A stretch of DNA of 57,836 bases from Nakamurella silvestris (GCA_003576535.1 QXCQ01000092.1:22023-79858); one strand, 5' to 3'; positions 17,415 to 27,216 are shown, counted from the first letter of the stretch. Numbers and translations: made by a program. The notes: generated from the sequence alone by a model not told the origin.

Positions 17415-19511
17415 TCACTCGCCGTTCACCTTCGCGATGATCTCCTTCGCCACGTTCGCCGGAACCTCGGCGTACGAGTCGAAGACCATCGAGTAGCTGG
17501 CACGCCCTGCGGTCTTGGACCGCAGATCGCCGACGTAGCCGAACATCTCCGAGAGCGGAACGAGTGCGCTGACCACGCGTGCGCCACTGCGCTCGTCCAT
17601 GCCCTGGATCTGTCCACGACGGGAGTTCAGGTCGCCGATCACGTCACCCATGTTGTCTTCCGGGGTGACGACCTCGACGCTCATCAGCGGCTCGAGCAGG
17701 ACCGGCTTCGCCAGGCGGGCCGCTTCCTTCATCGCGATGGAGCCGGCGATCTTGAACGCCATTTCCGAGGAGTCGACGTCGTGGTAGGCACCGTCGACCA
17801 GGGTCAGCTTGACCCCGAGCATCGGGTACCCGGCCAGCACGCCGTACTGCAGGGCGTCCTGGGCTCCGGCGTCAACGGACGGGATGTACTCACGCGGAAT
17901 ACGTCCACCGGTGACGGAGTTGACGAACTCGTAGGTCGCGCCGTTGGAGGCCGACATGTCGAGCGGTTCGACCGTGATCTGGATCTTGGCGAACTGTCCG
18001 GATCCACCCGTCTGCTTCTTGTGGGTGTAGGAGTACTTCTCGACCGTGCCGCGGATGGTCTCGCGGTAGGCGACCTGCGGCTTGCCGATGTTGGCCTCGA
18101 CGTTGAACTCGCGGCGCATGCGGTCCACCAGGATGTCCAGGTGGAGCTCGCCCATGCCGGAGATGACGGTCTGTCCGGTGTCCTCGTCGTTCTCGACCTT
18201 GAAGGTCGGGTCCTCCTCGGCCAGCTTCTGGATCGCCGTGCCCAGCTTCTCCTGGTCGGACTTGGTCTTCGGCTCGATGGCCACCGAGATGACGGGCTCC
18301 GGGAAGCTCATCGACTCGAGGATGATCGGGTGTGCCGGATCCGCCAGGGTGTCGCCGGTGGTGGTCTGCTTGAGACCCATGACGGCAACGATGTCGCCGG
18401 CCGCTACCGAGGCCAGCTCCTCACGCTTGTTGGCGTGCATCTGGTAGATCTTGCCGATCCGCTCCTTGCGGTCCTTGGTCGCGTTGGTGACGGCGGTGCC
18501 GGTCTCCAACGTGCCCGAGTACACGCGGACGAAGGTCAGCTTGCCCAGGTGCGGGTCGGTCGCGACCTTGAAGGCCAGCCCGGAGAACGGCGCCGACGGA
18601 TCGGGCTCGCGGGTGGCTTCGGTCTCGCCGTCCTTCAGCACACCGTGGGTGGCACCGATGTCCAGCGGGGACGGCAGGTAGGCCACAACGGCGTCGAGCA
18701 TGGGCTGGACGCCCTTGTTCTTGAAGGAGGAACCACAGACGACAGGGTTGCCCTTGCCGGCGATGGTGATCCGGCGGATGGCTGCGTGGATCTGATCGAT
18801 CGACAGCTCCTCACCGGCGAGGTACAGCTCCATGGACTCGTCGTCCTGCTCGGAGATGGTCTCGATCAGCTTCTCGCGCCATTCGACGGCGTCGTCCTGC
18901 AGGTCGGCCGGGATCTCCTCGATCGCGTAGTCCTCGCCCTTGGCGGTTTCGCCGCGCCAGGTGAGTGCACGCATGTTGATGAGGTCGACGACACCGATGA
19001 AATCGGACTCGGCACCGATCGGGAGCTGCAGGACCAACGGGGTGGCCTTGAGCCGATCGACCATCATCTCGACACAACGGAAGAAGTTGGCACCGGTGCG
19101 GTCAAGCTTGTTGACGTAGCACATACGCGGAACGTGGTACTTCTCCGCCTGGCGCCAGACCTGCTCGGTCTGCGGTTCGACACCGGCGACGCCGTCGTAC
19201 ACCGCGACGGCACCGTCGAGGACGCGGAGCGAACGCTCCACCTCAACCGTGAAGTCGACGTGCCCGGGGGTGTCGATGATGTTGATCTTGTGGTTCTTCC
19301 ACGAGGTGGTGGTGGCGGCCGAGGTAATGGTGATACCCCGCTCCTGCTCCTGCTCCATCCAGTCCATGACGGCTCCGCCGTCGTGAACTTCACCGATCTT
19401 GTACGTGATACCGGTGTAGAACAGGATGCGCTCGGTCGTGGTGGTCTTGCCGGCATCGATGTGCGCCATGATGCCGATGTTGCGTGTCCGGTCGAGGCCC
19501 TGACTAGCCAC
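17415..19511 (-). CDS. fusA: Translation elongation factor G
   Basis: EF-G of 698 residues, the ribosomal translocase. GTPase motifs: [15 protein letters not shown] near residue 16, [15 protein letters not shown] near residue 83 and [10 protein letters not shown] near residue 138. Domain II includes [22 protein letters not shown]; domain IV carries [20 protein letters not shown]; domain V has [20 protein letters not shown] followed by RRGQIQGM. Complete and without oddities. Second-last gene of the str cluster, 115 bp after rpsG, with a strong hairpin in that gap. Confidence 0.99.
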   Translation of the reverse strand: MASQGLDRTRNIGIMAHIDAGKTTTTERILFYTGITYKIGEVHDGGAVMDWMEQEQERGITITSAATTTSWKNHKINIIDTPGHVDFTVEVERSLRVLDGAVAVYDGVAGVEPQTEQVWRQAEKYHVPRMCYVNKLDRTGANFFRCVEMMVDRLKATPLVLQLPIGAESDFIGVVDLINMRALTWRGETAKGEDYAIEEIPADLQDDAVEWREKLIETISEQDDESMELYLAGEELSIDQIHAAIRRITIAGKGNPVVCGSSFKNKGVQPMLDAVVAYLPSPLDIGATHGVLKDGETEATREPDPSAPFSGLAFKVATDPHLGKLTFVRVYSGTLETGTAVTNATKDRKERIGKIYQMHANKREELASVAAGDIVAVMGLKQTTTGDTLADPAHPIILESMSFPEPVISVAIEPKTKSDQEKLGTAIQKLAEEDPTFKVENDEDTGQTVISGMGELHLDILVDRMRREFNVEANIGKPQVAYRETIRGTVEKYSYTHKKQTGGSGQFAKIQITVEPLDMSASNGATYEFVNSVTGGRIPREYIPSVDAGAQDALQYGVLAGYPMLGVKLTLVDGAYHDVDSSEMAFKIAGSIAMKEAARLAKPVLLEPLMSVEVVTPEDNMGDVIGDLNSRRGQIQGMDERSGARVVSALVPLSEMFGYVGDLRSKTAGRASYSMVFDSYAEVPANVAKEIIAKVNGE

Positions 19512-19580
19512 TTCTTCTCTTCTCTGAAGTCTTCGTCATCGAAATGCAGTGCCCGGGTGGGGCCTGCTTGAACTTGACTC

Positions 19581-19617
19581 GATGGTCGGGGCACCGGATC
19601 CCGGTGCCCCGACCATC
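19581..19617. promoter_or_regulatory. 17-bp inverted repeat between rpsG and fusA
   Basis: Perfect arms 19581-19597 and 19601-19617 (GATGGTCGGGGCACCGG on the plus strand) flank a three-base loop ATC. The repeat begins 10 bp after the rpsG stop and ends 70 bp before the fusA start. No U-run follows on the minus strand (CGAGTCAAG), so attenuation, RNA processing or 3'-end protection is more likely than full termination, since fusA must be expressed. Confidence 0.7.
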
Positions 19618-19626
19618 ACGTGCCTG

Positions 19627-20097
19627 CTACCAGCGGTAGTGGGCGAAGGCCTTGTTGGACTCGGCCATCTTGTGCGTGTCTTCGCGACGCTTGACGGCAG
19701 CACCGAGGCCGTTGCTGGCATCGAGCAGCTCGTTCATCAGACGCTCGGTCATGGTCTTCTCGCGGCGAGCCTTGGAGAATCCGACCAACCAGCGCAGGGC
19801 CAGGGTGGTGGAGCGGCCGGCGCGGACCTCGACGGGCACCTGGTAGGTGGCGCCACCGACACGACGGCTGCGGACCTCGAGGGTCGGCTTGACGTTGTCG
19901 AGCGCACGCTTGAGCGTGACGACCGGATCGGTACCGGTCTTCTCGCGGCAGCCTTCGAGGGCGCCGTAGACGATCGCCTGGGCGACCGAACGCTTTCCGT
20001 CGAGCAGGACCTTGTTGACGAGCTGGGTGACCAGCGGGGAGTTGTAGACCGGGTCAGCGACGAGCGGACGCTTCGGTGCGGGACCTTTACGAGGCAT
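19627..20097 (-). CDS. rpsG: 30S ribosomal protein S7
   Basis: Protein S7 of 156 residues, full length. It binds the 3' major domain of 16S rRNA and forms part of the E-site mRNA channel. The sequence starts [18 protein letters not shown] and contains the conserved [34 protein letters not shown] and the C-terminal [19 protein letters not shown]. The start at 20097 is fixed by homology and lies 1 bp after the rpsL stop, so the two are almost certainly co-translated. Longer frames upstream are not supported by the family. Confidence 0.99.
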   Translation of the reverse strand: MPRKGPAPKRPLVADPVYNSPLVTQLVNKVLLDGKRSVAQAIVYGALEGCREKTGTDPVVTLKRALDNVKPTLEVRSRRVGGATYQVPVEVRAGRSTTLALRWLVGFSKARREKTMTERLMNELLDASNGLGAAVKRREDTHKMAESNKAFAHYRW

Positions 20098-20098
20098 G

Positions 20099-20473
20099 TC
20101 AGCTATTACCCTTCTTCGCGCCGTAACGGCTGCGGGCCTGCTTGCGGTTCTTGACACCCTGGGTGTCGAGGGAGCCGCGGATGATCTTGTAACGGACACC
20201 GGGGAGATCCTTCACCCGGCCGCCGCGGACGAGCACGATGGAGTGCTCCTGGAGGTTGTGACCCTCGCCCGGGATGTAGGCGGTGACTTCGACCTGGCTG
20301 GTCAGCTTCACACGGGCGACCTTGCGCAGAGCCGAGTTCGGCTTCTTCGGGGTGGTCGTGTAGACGCGGGTGCAGACACCGCGCCGCTGGGGTGATCCCT
20401 TGAGTGCCGGAGTCTTGGTCTTGGTGACCTTCTCCGTCCGGCCCTTGCGGACCAGCTGTTGGATCGTGGGCAT
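20099..20473 (-). CDS. rpsL: 30S ribosomal protein S12
   Basis: Protein S12 of 124 residues, the decoding-centre protein. It begins [12 protein letters not shown] and contains [19 protein letters not shown] and [18 protein letters not shown]. The lysines in TPKKPNS and GRVKDLPG that are commonly changed in streptomycin-resistant strains are the normal (sensitive-type) residues here. The start at 20473 is fixed by family length; the longer reading frame to 20545 adds a non-conserved leader. It is the first gene of the str cluster, with its promoter expected in the gap beyond 20473. Confidence 0.99.
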   Translation of the reverse strand: MPTIQQLVRKGRTEKVTKTKTPALKGSPQRRGVCTRVYTTTPKKPNSALRKVARVKLTSQVEVTAYIPGEGHNLQEHSIVLVRGGRVKDLPGVRYKIIRGSLDTQGVKNRKQARSRYGAKKGNS

Positions 20474-21067
20474 GTAGTAGCGCTCTTTCCTCGTTGGCTT
20501 GGTAATTGAGTCGGCGGCAAGGAATCCGCTGTGCGCAGTTGTCACTGCAGGTCACAGCACACTTCTCGCCCCCGAGGTCGGGCGTGTCGCGAGCAATACG
20601 CTTGCGCACACCGATGCAACGCTCACCGCCACACGTGCGGCCCACGAGCCCCCTGCCGAAGAGATTCGGACGGGTTTTCGATATGACGACGTGCGACAGC
20701 AGCCCAGATCACTCGGGGCCAGTCGCCAAAGGTACCGGAAATCGGCCGGTGATGCCAACTGCGGCGGCCCCGCTGCAGTTCAGGGGTGTCTCCATCATGC
20801 CAGGCGCCGACAGCCCGCCGGGCGTGGTTTCCCGGTGTTCGGACAATCTTCATCTCCGCATCGCTTCATCTCCGCATCGCTTCGTCTCCGCATCGCTTCA
20901 TCTCCACGTCGCTTCGTCTCCACGCCGCCGCATCGCCTCAACGTCTCATCACCCGGGGCATCGCTCGTGCCGGGCTCCGGCGACCTGTCCGACCTGTCCG
21001 GCCAGAGGGCCGACCCGGTCAGGGGTCGGCGAGAACCGGCCGGCCGGTCCGGCGGGACAATGTCGGT
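20474..21067. other. Divergent intergenic region upstream of rpsL
   Basis: About 590 bp with no recognised gene. It should contain the rpsL promoter and leader on the minus strand and the upstream region of the plus-strand gene at 21068. Several open frames cross it, but none resembles a known protein and they are typical high-GC shadows. A tandem repeat occupies 20851-20914. Confidence 0.5.
20851..20914. repeat. Tandem 16-bp repeat (four units)
   Basis: Four consecutive 16-bp units of the type CATCTCCGCATCGCTT start at 20851, 20867, 20883 and 20899. Units one and two are identical, unit three differs at one base, unit four at two. A degenerate continuation runs to about 20935. Function unknown; possible replication-slippage tract. 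Confidence 0.85.
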
Positions 21068-21709
21068 GTGACCCACCGCGACCGACCTGTCGGCTCCCTG
21101 CACCGCGATCCCGCGGGCGGTTTCCTCGTCATCGCCGCCGACGGGAGCGCCGTCGACCACCCGGTACCGCCCGACCAGGTCGCCGAACTCGGCGTGCTGC
21201 TGGACCTGCGGGACACCCTGGCCGCCCTGCAGGTCTCGCTCGTCGAACCGACCGGGCGTGGGAGCACGGGCGGCCCCGGGAGCGCCGAACTCCGCGGCCG
21301 GCTCAACGAGTTGTACGACGCGTACACCGACGAATGGGGGGCGTTGAACCGTGTCACCGTCCGCCGGACCGGTTGGATCGAGAACTCGCGGACCCGGCCG
21401 GCCCAGGGCGGATTCGCCGCCGATCCCGCGGCCCCGGCCGTGTACGCGTTGGAGAAGTACCACGAGACAAGGAACTTCGGCACGAAGACCGAGATCTTCA
21501 GCGACCCCTCCGAGGCGTCGTCGGACCCGGTCGCCGTACTCGAACGCTGGGAACGGTTCGGCGCCACCTGGCGGGTCGTCGAGCGCACCTCCGGCAGCGT
21601 CACCATCTCCCTGTGCCGCTGCGACGGCGGCGAGGAGGTCCAGCGGCTGCGCTCCCACTCCCCCGCCCTCCTCCGTTGGCTGGCCGGTCGCACCAGCAGC
21701 CAGGACTGA
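21068..21709 (+). CDS. Short protein resembling a segment of large helicase proteins, fused to a small C-terminal domain
   Basis: Protein of 213 residues if read from the GTG at 21068, which has a GGCGGGA sequence about 12 bp upstream. Residues about 30-155 (LGVLLDLRDTLAALQ, RLNELYDAYTDEWGALNR, GGFAADPAAPAVYALEKY, KTEIFSD) resemble, from memory, an internal region of the very large SNF2-type helicase/methylase proteins of actinobacterial mobile or defence loci; no helicase motifs are present. Residues about 165-213 (WRVVERTSGSVTISLCRCDGGEE) look like a separate small domain. It could be a decayed gene, a free-standing domain, or a fusion. The reading frame is intact. It is isolated between rpsL and the molybdate operon, and a 70-bp palindrome starts 1 bp after its stop. 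Confidence 0.6.
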   Translation: MTHRDRPVGSLHRDPAGGFLVIAADGSAVDHPVPPDQVAELGVLLDLRDTLAALQVSLVEPTGRGSTGGPGSAELRGRLNELYDAYTDEWGALNRVTVRRTGWIENSRTRPAQGGFAADPAAPAVYALEKYHETRNFGTKTEIFSDPSEASSDPVAVLERWERFGATWRVVERTSGSVTISLCRCDGGEEVQRLRSHSPALLRWLAGRTSSQD

Positions 21710-21710
21710 T

Positions 21711-21780
21711 GTTCCCGCGCACAATGTTGCTCCTCGCGCGCGATGTTTCGTGCGCGAGGAGCAACACGGTGCGCGGGAAC
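21711..21780. repeat. Dispersed 70-bp palindromic element, copy 1
   Basis: Begins GTTCCCGCGC and ends with its complement GCGCGGGAAC. The central part (GCTCCTCGCGCGCGA, loop TGTT, TCGTGCGCGAGGAGC) is identical to copies at 25273 and 43659; the outer arm is less perfect here (ACAATG against ACGGTG). It lies 1 bp after the stop of the gene at 21068 and could terminate its transcript. Confidence 0.9.
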
Positions 21781-21898
21781 ACAGGGGGTTCGTCGCGCGG
21801 ACAGGCAACGTCGGGGCGGAATGTAACAATCTTGATCATCCTCAATTGAGCAACTGAAGCCCCTGTTCCGCCGCAGGTGCGGCGATAGACTGCCCGCC

Positions 21899-22306
21899 AT
21901 GCCGCAATACCGAATCAGGGAAGCTGCCGAGTTCCTCGGCGTGAGTGACGACACCGTCCGTCGCTGGCTCGAATCCGGCACCTTGGCCTCCGACCGTGAC
22001 GACGCCGGCCGCAAGGTCGTCGACGGTGCGGTACTGGCCAGGTTCGCGCAGCAGCACGCGGCCGCTCCCACCCCGGACCCGTCCGGGGTCTCCCGCTCCG
22101 CCCGCAACCGGTTCGTCGGGCTGGTCACCAAGGTGGTCATGGACGGGGTGATGGCCCAGGTGGAGATGCAGTGCGGGCCGCACACCGTGGTCTCGCTGAT
22201 GTCCAGCGAGGCCGCGCGCGAACTGCAGCTCGAACCCGGTGTGGCAGCCATAGCCGTGGTCAAAGCGACCACGGTGATCATCGAAACTCCTGGAGGATCT
22301 TCGTGA
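21899..22306 (+). CDS. Molybdate-binding HTH-TOBE protein
   Basis: Protein of 135 residues with two parts. Residues 1-55 form a MerR/excisionase-like winged helix (YRIREAAEFLGVSDDTVRRWLESG), and residues about 68-132 form a TOBE/Mop molybdate-binding domain (SARNRFVGLVTKVVMDGVMAQVEMQCG, VSLMSSEAARELQLEPGVAAIAVVKATTVII). Such proteins bind molybdate or tungstate and may sense it to control the adjacent transporter. It is the first gene of the mod operon: the stop TGA overlaps the GTG of modA. Regulator versus storage role cannot be separated by sequence. Confidence 0.9.
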   Translation: MPQYRIREAAEFLGVSDDTVRRWLESGTLASDRDDAGRKVVDGAVLARFAQQHAAAPTPDPSGVSRSARNRFVGLVTKVVMDGVMAQVEMQCGPHTVVSLMSSEAARELQLEPGVAAIAVVKATTVIIETPGGSS

Positions 22307-23193
22307 CTCGTACCTTCGGCACCAGCCCTGCGGGATCAAGCACTGGCCGCGGCCCGATCAGGCGCGCCTACCGGGCGACCGTCGCCGCCGCCACCGCGGT
22401 GGTCCTGTTCGCCGGCGTCACCGCCTGCGGTTCGGACGACCCGGCGCCCTCGTCCCCCTCGGCGACCGCCTCGTCCACCGGCGGCGCGGCCACCGGCACC
22501 GACACCCCGGCAGCCGCCGGCACCATCACGGTCTTCGCCGCCGCCTCCTTGAAGAACACCTTCACCGAACTCGGCGCCACCTTCGAGGCCGACAATCCCG
22601 GCAGCAAGGTCGTTTTCTCCTTCGCCGGTTCCTCCGACCTGGTCACCCAGATCACCAACGGCGCCCCGGCGGACGTCTTCGCCTCGGCCGACACCAAGAA
22701 CATGACGAAGGTGACCGATGCGACGCTGACGGCCGATGCCCCCGTGGACTTCGCCAGCAACACCCTGACCATCGTCACCCCGCCGGACAACCCGGCCGGG
22801 ATCACCGGCTTCGCCGATCTGGCCAAGGCCGGCGTCAACCTGGTCATCTGCAATGCCGAGGTCCCGTGCGGCTCGGCCACGCAGAAGGTCGCCACCGCCA
22901 CCGGTGTCACCCTGAAGCCGGTCAGCGAGGAGTCCTCCGTCACCGACGTGCTGAACAAGGTCACCAGCGGTGAGGCCGACGCGGGCCTGGTCTACGTCAC
23001 CGATGCCACCGCCGCCGGGGACAAGGTCAAGGCCATCGCCTTCCCCGAATCGAGCGAGGCCGTGAACACCTATCCGATCGCGGTGCTGAAGGACACCCAG
23101 AACGCCGATCTGGCACAGAAGTTCGTCGAACTGGTGACCGGCGCCAAGGGCCAGCAGGTGCTGGCCGCCGCCGGGTTCGCACCGGCCTCCTGA
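22303..23193 (+). CDS. modA: Molybdate ABC transporter substrate-binding lipoprotein
   Basis: Protein of 296 residues. A basic N-terminus is followed by a hydrophobic helix and the lipobox GVTACGS (Cys near residue 44), a Ser/Thr/Ala-rich linker, and a ModA-type binding domain starting [17 protein letters not shown]. Further family features are [26 protein letters not shown] (oxyanion-binding Ser residues) and [13 protein letters not shown]. It captures molybdate outside the membrane for ModBC. The GTG start at 22303 is supported by GGAGGA 9-14 bp upstream and by a 4-nt overlap with the regulator gene. Confidence 0.95.
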   Translation: MTRTFGTSPAGSSTGRGPIRRAYRATVAAATAVVLFAGVTACGSDDPAPSSPSATASSTGGAATGTDTPAAAGTITVFAAASLKNTFTELGATFEADNPGSKVVFSFAGSSDLVTQITNGAPADVFASADTKNMTKVTDATLTADAPVDFASNTLTIVTPPDNPAGITGFADLAKAGVNLVICNAEVPCGSATQKVATATGVTLKPVSEESSVTDVLNKVTSGEADAGLVYVTDATAAGDKVKAIAFPESSEAVNTYPIAVLKDTQNADLAQKFVELVTGAKGQQVLAAAGFAPAS

Positions 23194-23200
23194 CGCCCCG

Positions 23201-23258
23201 CGGGTGCTGTCCGCACCCGCGCACAGCGCCCACGGACAGCACCCACGGACAGCACCCG
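23201..23258 (+). promoter_or_regulatory. Inverted and direct repeats in the modA-modB gap
   Basis: CGGGTGCTGTCCG at 23201-23213 pairs perfectly with 23246-23258. A second copy of the right arm (CGGACAGCACCC) lies at 23233-23244, so two alternative hairpins can form. It may tune the relative amounts of ModA and ModBC, as intercistronic stems do in other binding-protein operons. Confidence 0.6.
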
Positions 23259-23287
23259 TGCAGCCCGTCGTGACCCGGAAGGAATAC

Positions 23288-24130
23288 GTGACCGGCACAG
23301 CACCGAGCACACCGTCGGCAGGCCGAACCCGTTCCCCCGCAACAGGTCAGGGTTCGGGCCTGCCCCGCTGGGTGTTCGCTCCCGCTTTCCTCGGCGGGGC
23401 CTTCATCGTCCTGCCCCTCGTTGCCATGCTGGTGCGGGTGCGCTGGGCCGATTTCTGGGGTCTGATCACCTCCGAGTCCTCCCTGGCCGCATTGGAACTG
23501 AGTCTGCGGACCTGTGCGGCGAGCACGGTCCTGTGCGTCCTGTTCGGCACACCGATGGCACTCGTCCTGGCCCGTTCGTCCTTCCCCGGACTGCGGTTCC
23601 TCCGATCCCTGGTGCTCCTGCCGTTGGTGTTGCCGCCCGTGGTCGGCGGTATCGCCCTGCTGTACACCTTCGGCCGACAAGGTCTGCTGGGTCACACCTT
23701 TCAGGTTCTCGGCATTCGGATCGCCTTCTCCACCGCCGCCGTCGTGCTCGCCCAGACCTTCGTCGCCCTGCCCTTCCTGGTGCTGAGCCTGGAGGGAACG
23801 CTGCGAACCGCCGGCCGGCGGTACGAGGCGGTTGCGGCCGGCCTCGGCGCCAACCCGACCACCGTCCTGCGACGGGTGACCATCCCGCTGGTGCTGCCCG
23901 GCCTGTTCTCCGCCGCCATCCTGGCCTTCGCCCGGGCGCTCGGCGAGTTCGGCGCCACCCTCACGTTCGCCGGCAGCCTGCAAGGGGTCACCCGGACGCT
24001 GCCCCTGGAGATCTACCTGCAACGGGAGTCCGACGCCGATGCGGCCGTGGCTCTGTCCCTCGTGCTGGTGGTGGTCGCCGTGGTCGTCATCGGGCTGGCG
24101 CGTGGTCGTTCCGGGGAGGGCGCGCTGTGA
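23288..24130 (+). CDS. modB: Molybdate ABC transporter permease
   Basis: Membrane permease of 280 residues with about six helices. The EAA-loop region reads [27 protein letters not shown] near residues 185-205, the site that contacts the ATPase, and [16 protein letters not shown] is a typical ModB/CysT signature. The GTG start at 23288 is chosen because of GGAAGGA 6-12 bp upstream; the frame is open further upstream through the hairpin region but that leader is not protein-like. Its stop overlaps modC. Confidence 0.95.
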   Translation: MTGTAPSTPSAGRTRSPATGQGSGLPRWVFAPAFLGGAFIVLPLVAMLVRVRWADFWGLITSESSLAALELSLRTCAASTVLCVLFGTPMALVLARSSFPGLRFLRSLVLLPLVLPPVVGGIALLYTFGRQGLLGHTFQVLGIRIAFSTAAVVLAQTFVALPFLVLSLEGTLRTAGRRYEAVAAGLGANPTTVLRRVTIPLVLPGLFSAAILAFARALGEFGATLTFAGSLQGVTRTLPLEIYLQRESDADAAVALSLVLVVVAVVVIGLARGRSGEGAL

Positions 24131-25248
24131 GGACGGAGCGGGATGCAGCGCCGGCGGGGCCGGGCAAGCTGGTGGTCGACGCCGCCGTCACCACCCGCGG
24201 TGTCGACGTCCATCTGACCGTGGCCCCCGGGGAGGTGGTCGCGGTCCTGGGTGCCAACGGTGCCGGCAAGTCCACCCTGCTCTCCCTGGTGTCCGGGTCG
24301 GCCCGCCCCGATCACGGACGGATCACCCTGGACGGGCGGCCGCTGGTCGACACCGCCACGGGCACCTGGGTGCCGCCACATGAACGTGGGGTCGTCCTGC
24401 TCGCCCAGCAGGCGCTGCTCTTCCCCCACATGACGGCGGTGGCGAACGTCGCCTTCGGACCCCGCAGCCGTGGCGCGAGCCGGCGGGAGGCCCAGGAGAC
24501 GGCGCTGTCCTGGCTCGCCGCGGTGGACGCCACCGAGTTCGCCGAACGCAGACCCCATCAGCTCTCCGGCGGCCAGGCGCAGCGGGTGGCGATCGCCCGG
24601 GCCTTGGCCGCCGAGCCGGTGTTGTTGCTGCTCGACGAGCCGATGGCGGCCCTGGACGTCGCCGTCGCCCCCGCCCTGCGTCAGCTGTTGCGGTCGGTCC
24701 TGCGGGGGACCGGCAGGACCGCGCTGTTCGTCACCCACGACCTCGTCGACGCCCTGTCGCTGGCCGACCGGGTCGTGGTGATGGAGGACGGACGGATCGT
24801 GGAGGACGGTCCGGCGCGGACCGTGCTGGCCCAGCCGCGGTCCTCCTTCGCCGCCAGGATCGCCGGGATCGACCTGATCCCGGGGGTGGTGACGGAGGAC
24901 GGGCTGGTCACCACCGACGGCCTCCGGGTGCACGGGCAGGTGGCAGTGGGGGCGACCATCGGCGAGGCCGGGGTGGCGGTCTTCCGGCCGGCTGCCGTCG
25001 CCGTCCACCTCACGGTGCCGACAGGGAGTCCGCGGAACCACTTCCCGGTCGTGATCAGCGAACTCGAACCGCGGGGGGAGATCGTCCGGGTGCGCAGCCA
25101 GGACGACCGGTCCGGTGGAACGGGCGGGTTGGTCGCCGACATCACCGCGGCCTCCGCGGCGGACCTGGAGCTGGTGCCGGGGAAACGCGTGCACTTCGCG
25201 GTGAAGGCCACCGAGGTCGCCGTCCACGCCGCCGCCTCGCAGCCCTGA
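24127..25248 (+). CDS. modC: Molybdate ABC transporter ATP-binding protein
   Basis: ATPase of 373 residues that powers ModB. Walker A is [10 protein letters not shown] near residue 42, Q-loop [13 protein letters not shown], signature [15 protein letters not shown], Walker [13 protein letters not shown] and H-loop FVTHD. The region after about residue 240 is the Mop/TOBE regulatory domain ([23 protein letters not shown]), where molybdate can inhibit transport. The GTG at 24127 overlaps the modB stop. Full length; the 70-bp palindrome at 25273 follows. Confidence 0.95.
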   Translation: MRTERDAAPAGPGKLVVDAAVTTRGVDVHLTVAPGEVVAVLGANGAGKSTLLSLVSGSARPDHGRITLDGRPLVDTATGTWVPPHERGVVLLAQQALLFPHMTAVANVAFGPRSRGASRREAQETALSWLAAVDATEFAERRPHQLSGGQAQRVAIARALAAEPVLLLLDEPMAALDVAVAPALRQLLRSVLRGTGRTALFVTHDLVDALSLADRVVVMEDGRIVEDGPARTVLAQPRSSFAARIAGIDLIPGVVTEDGLVTTDGLRVHGQVAVGATIGEAGVAVFRPAAVAVHLTVPTGSPRNHFPVVISELEPRGEIVRVRSQDDRSGGTGGLVADITAASAADLELVPGKRVHFAVKATEVAVHAAASQP

Positions 25249-25272
25249 TCCCCTACCCGCTCAGACACCTCC

Positions 25273-25342
25273 GTTCCCGCGCGCGTTGTTGCTCCTCGCG
25301 CGCGATGTTTCGTGCGCGAGGAGCAACAACGTGCGCGGGAAC
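25273..25342. repeat. Dispersed 70-bp palindromic element, copy 2
   Basis: Same element as at 21711 and 43659, with a nearly perfect stem over its whole length. It begins 24 bp after modC and ends 11 bp before the stop of the convergent copper protein gene, so it is placed to terminate transcription from both sides. Confidence 0.92.
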
Positions 25343-25353
25343 AGGTGGGGTGT

Positions 25354-27216
25354 TCAGTCGACGGTGAAGTCCACCGTCGCCGAGCTCGTCCCATCGGCCA
25401 TGGTCACGTCGATCCGCAGGGTCCACATGCCGACGGCCGGTACCCGGACATCCGCGGCGAACTCGCCGACCACGTCGGCGTACCGCGGCTGCACCAGCAC
25501 CTGGTCGCCACCGGCGGCCGGGGCGAGCTCCATCTTCGGCAGGGCCACCGGATCGACCGCGGCCCCGGTGGAGTCCCGCAGGGTGAACCTCAAGGTGTTC
25601 AGTCCGACCGACACCGGCCCGAGCCGACCGGTGACCGACCCGGCCCCCAACGGGGCGTCGAACTCGAAGAACTCGGGCACCGGTTCGGCCGGCACGGCGG
25701 GACCGGCCGCGGCCGGCGGCGCGGTGTCGGCGACCGGGCTCAAGGACACCAACAGCGACGTCACCGCCACGACCAGGACGAGTACACCTACCTCGGCCAG
25801 CAGCAGGACCCGGAGCCTGCGCCAGGCCGGAGCGGTCGCGGGCGCAGCGGTCAACACCGATCCCGGGTCCGGATCGGCAGAACCGTCCGCCACCGCAGCG
25901 GTGTCAAGGTCGGCAGCCCCACCCAGCGGCCCTTCGGGCACCACCGCCCCCGCCACCCGGCTGATCGCCGGGACGAGCCGGGCCCGGTTCCACCAGGCGA
26001 TGAGCACGGCGCCGACCACCAGCGCCACCTTGACGAGCAGGGACTGCCCGTAGCCGGTGTCCACCAGGGCGGCCCAGTTGTCCAGCACGGTCCAGGCCAT
26101 CACCACCCCGGAGACGCCCAGGGCCGCGACGGTCCACCCGGCCAGTACCGAGAACCGGGCAACCAGCCCTGCCGTGCGTACGGCGTCATCCCCGCGTCGG
26201 GCAGCCCGGCGCAGGGTGACGATCAGTGCGATCAACCCCCCGAACCAGACCGAGGCGGCGATCACGTGCACCAGGTCGGAGGCGACCATGACGGGATCGG
26301 ACTTTGGCCCCCGGGTGTGGCCGACCACCGCCACCGACACCGCGGCGACCGCGACGCCGATGAGGGCGAGGACCCGGGCCGAAGCCGCCGATCCCCTGCC
26401 CGCGGACAGGCGGACCGTCGCCCACAGGATCAGCGAGATGCCCACGAGCACCAGGGCGAGTGCGAACCCCTGGTCGGTGCCGAACTCGCTCCCCCACCGG
26501 CCCGGCTCGGCGAGGACGCCGAGGGTGAGCCCCTGCTGCCGAAGGTAGGTCAGCGGTACCAGGAGCAGATGTCCGAGGACGGCGACGATCCCGGCGAGGG
26601 CGCTCAGCCGACCGAAGTGCCGGCGGCCTCCCGCGGGGCCCGCCGAACCGGCAGCGCCGGCGCGCCGGTCGACCAGCACCCCGAACAGGGTCAGTCCGAT
26701 CACCGTGATCAGTCCGAGGTAGGCCAGGAACTGGGCGATCCGGAAGGCCAGGGCGACCGCGGGGTCGTCACCCGGGGCGGCGGTGCGGTCCGGGAGCACG
26801 GTGGCTGCCCCGACGGAGAAGGTGAGGGTTCCGGCCAGCGGGTGGGAGTCGACCGAGATGACCCGCCAGTCGAGCTGGAAGGTGCCCTGGGCCAGTCCCT
26901 CCGGCAGCAGGGCCGTCACGACGGCGTCGAGCCCACGTGCCGGAACGGCCGCCCGGAACCCGTCCGGCCCGTACAGCTCGAAGGTCTCGGCGGCCGGGCC
27001 GATGGGTTCGCTGAAGGTGAGCGAGACCGTGGCGGGAGCGGCCTGCAACACCGATCCCTGGCCGGGATCGGTGGACAGCAATGTCGCATGGGCCCAGGCA
27101 GGCGCGGCGGAGAGCATCGCGATGACCGCGGCGAGCACCACGGTCAGCAGCGCACGGACCGTGCGCCGGGGACCAACCGGATGCCACCCTGCCGTCGACG
27201 GAGCAACCGTCATCAT
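25354..27216 (-). CDS. CopC-CopD fusion copper protein with C-terminal YtkA-like domain
   Basis: Protein of 620 residues with a three-part layout. A signal peptide ends at APAWA, leaving the N-terminal His of HATLLSTDPGQGS, the usual first copper ligand of CopC; the CopC domain runs to about residue 135 (LTFSEPIGPAAETFELYG, DWRVISVDSHPLAGTLTFSVG). About eight membrane helices follow (CopD, about residues 155-435; FRIAQFLAYLGLITVIGLTLFG). After a cytoplasmic linker and one more helix, a periplasmic-type domain ends the protein (about 510-620; MWTLRIDVTMADG). It probably imports or handles copper at the membrane. The ATG overlaps the DUF305 stop. Confidence 0.88.
   Translation of the reverse strand: MMTVAPSTAGWHPVGPRRTVRALLTVVLAAVIAMLSAAPAWAHATLLSTDPGQGSVLQAAPATVSLTFSEPIGPAAETFELYGPDGFRAAVPARGLDAVVTALLPEGLAQGTFQLDWRVISVDSHPLAGTLTFSVGAATVLPDRTAAPGDDPAVALAFRIAQFLAYLGLITVIGLTLFGVLVDRRAGAAGSAGPAGGRRHFGRLSALAGIVAVLGHLLLVPLTYLRQQGLTLGVLAEPGRWGSEFGTDQGFALALVLVGISLILWATVRLSAGRGSAASARVLALIGVAVAAVSVAVVGHTRGPKSDPVMVASDLVHVIAASVWFGGLIALIVTLRRAARRGDDAVRTAGLVARFSVLAGWTVAALGVSGVVMAWTVLDNWAALVDTGYGQSLLVKVALVVGAVLIAWWNRARLVPAISRVAGAVVPEGPLGGAADLDTAAVADGSADPDPGSVLTAAPATAPAWRRLRVLLLAEVGVLVLVVAVTSLLVSLSPVADTAPPAAAGPAVPAEPVPEFFEFDAPLGAGSVTGRLGPVSVGLNTLRFTLRDSTGAAVDPVALPKMELAPAAGGDQVLVQPRYADVVGEFAADVRVPAVGMWTLRIDVTMADGTSSATVDFTVD

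Noticed and set aside
20851-20935. Possible CRISPR array
   Set aside because: Units are 16 bp, directly adjacent and without unique spacers; no cas gene is present.
20506-21849. A 447-codon plus-strand frame containing the 16-bp repeats and a palindrome
   Set aside because: It runs through the palindromic element and overlaps the better-supported gene at 21068; its sequence is an Arg/Pro-rich shadow.
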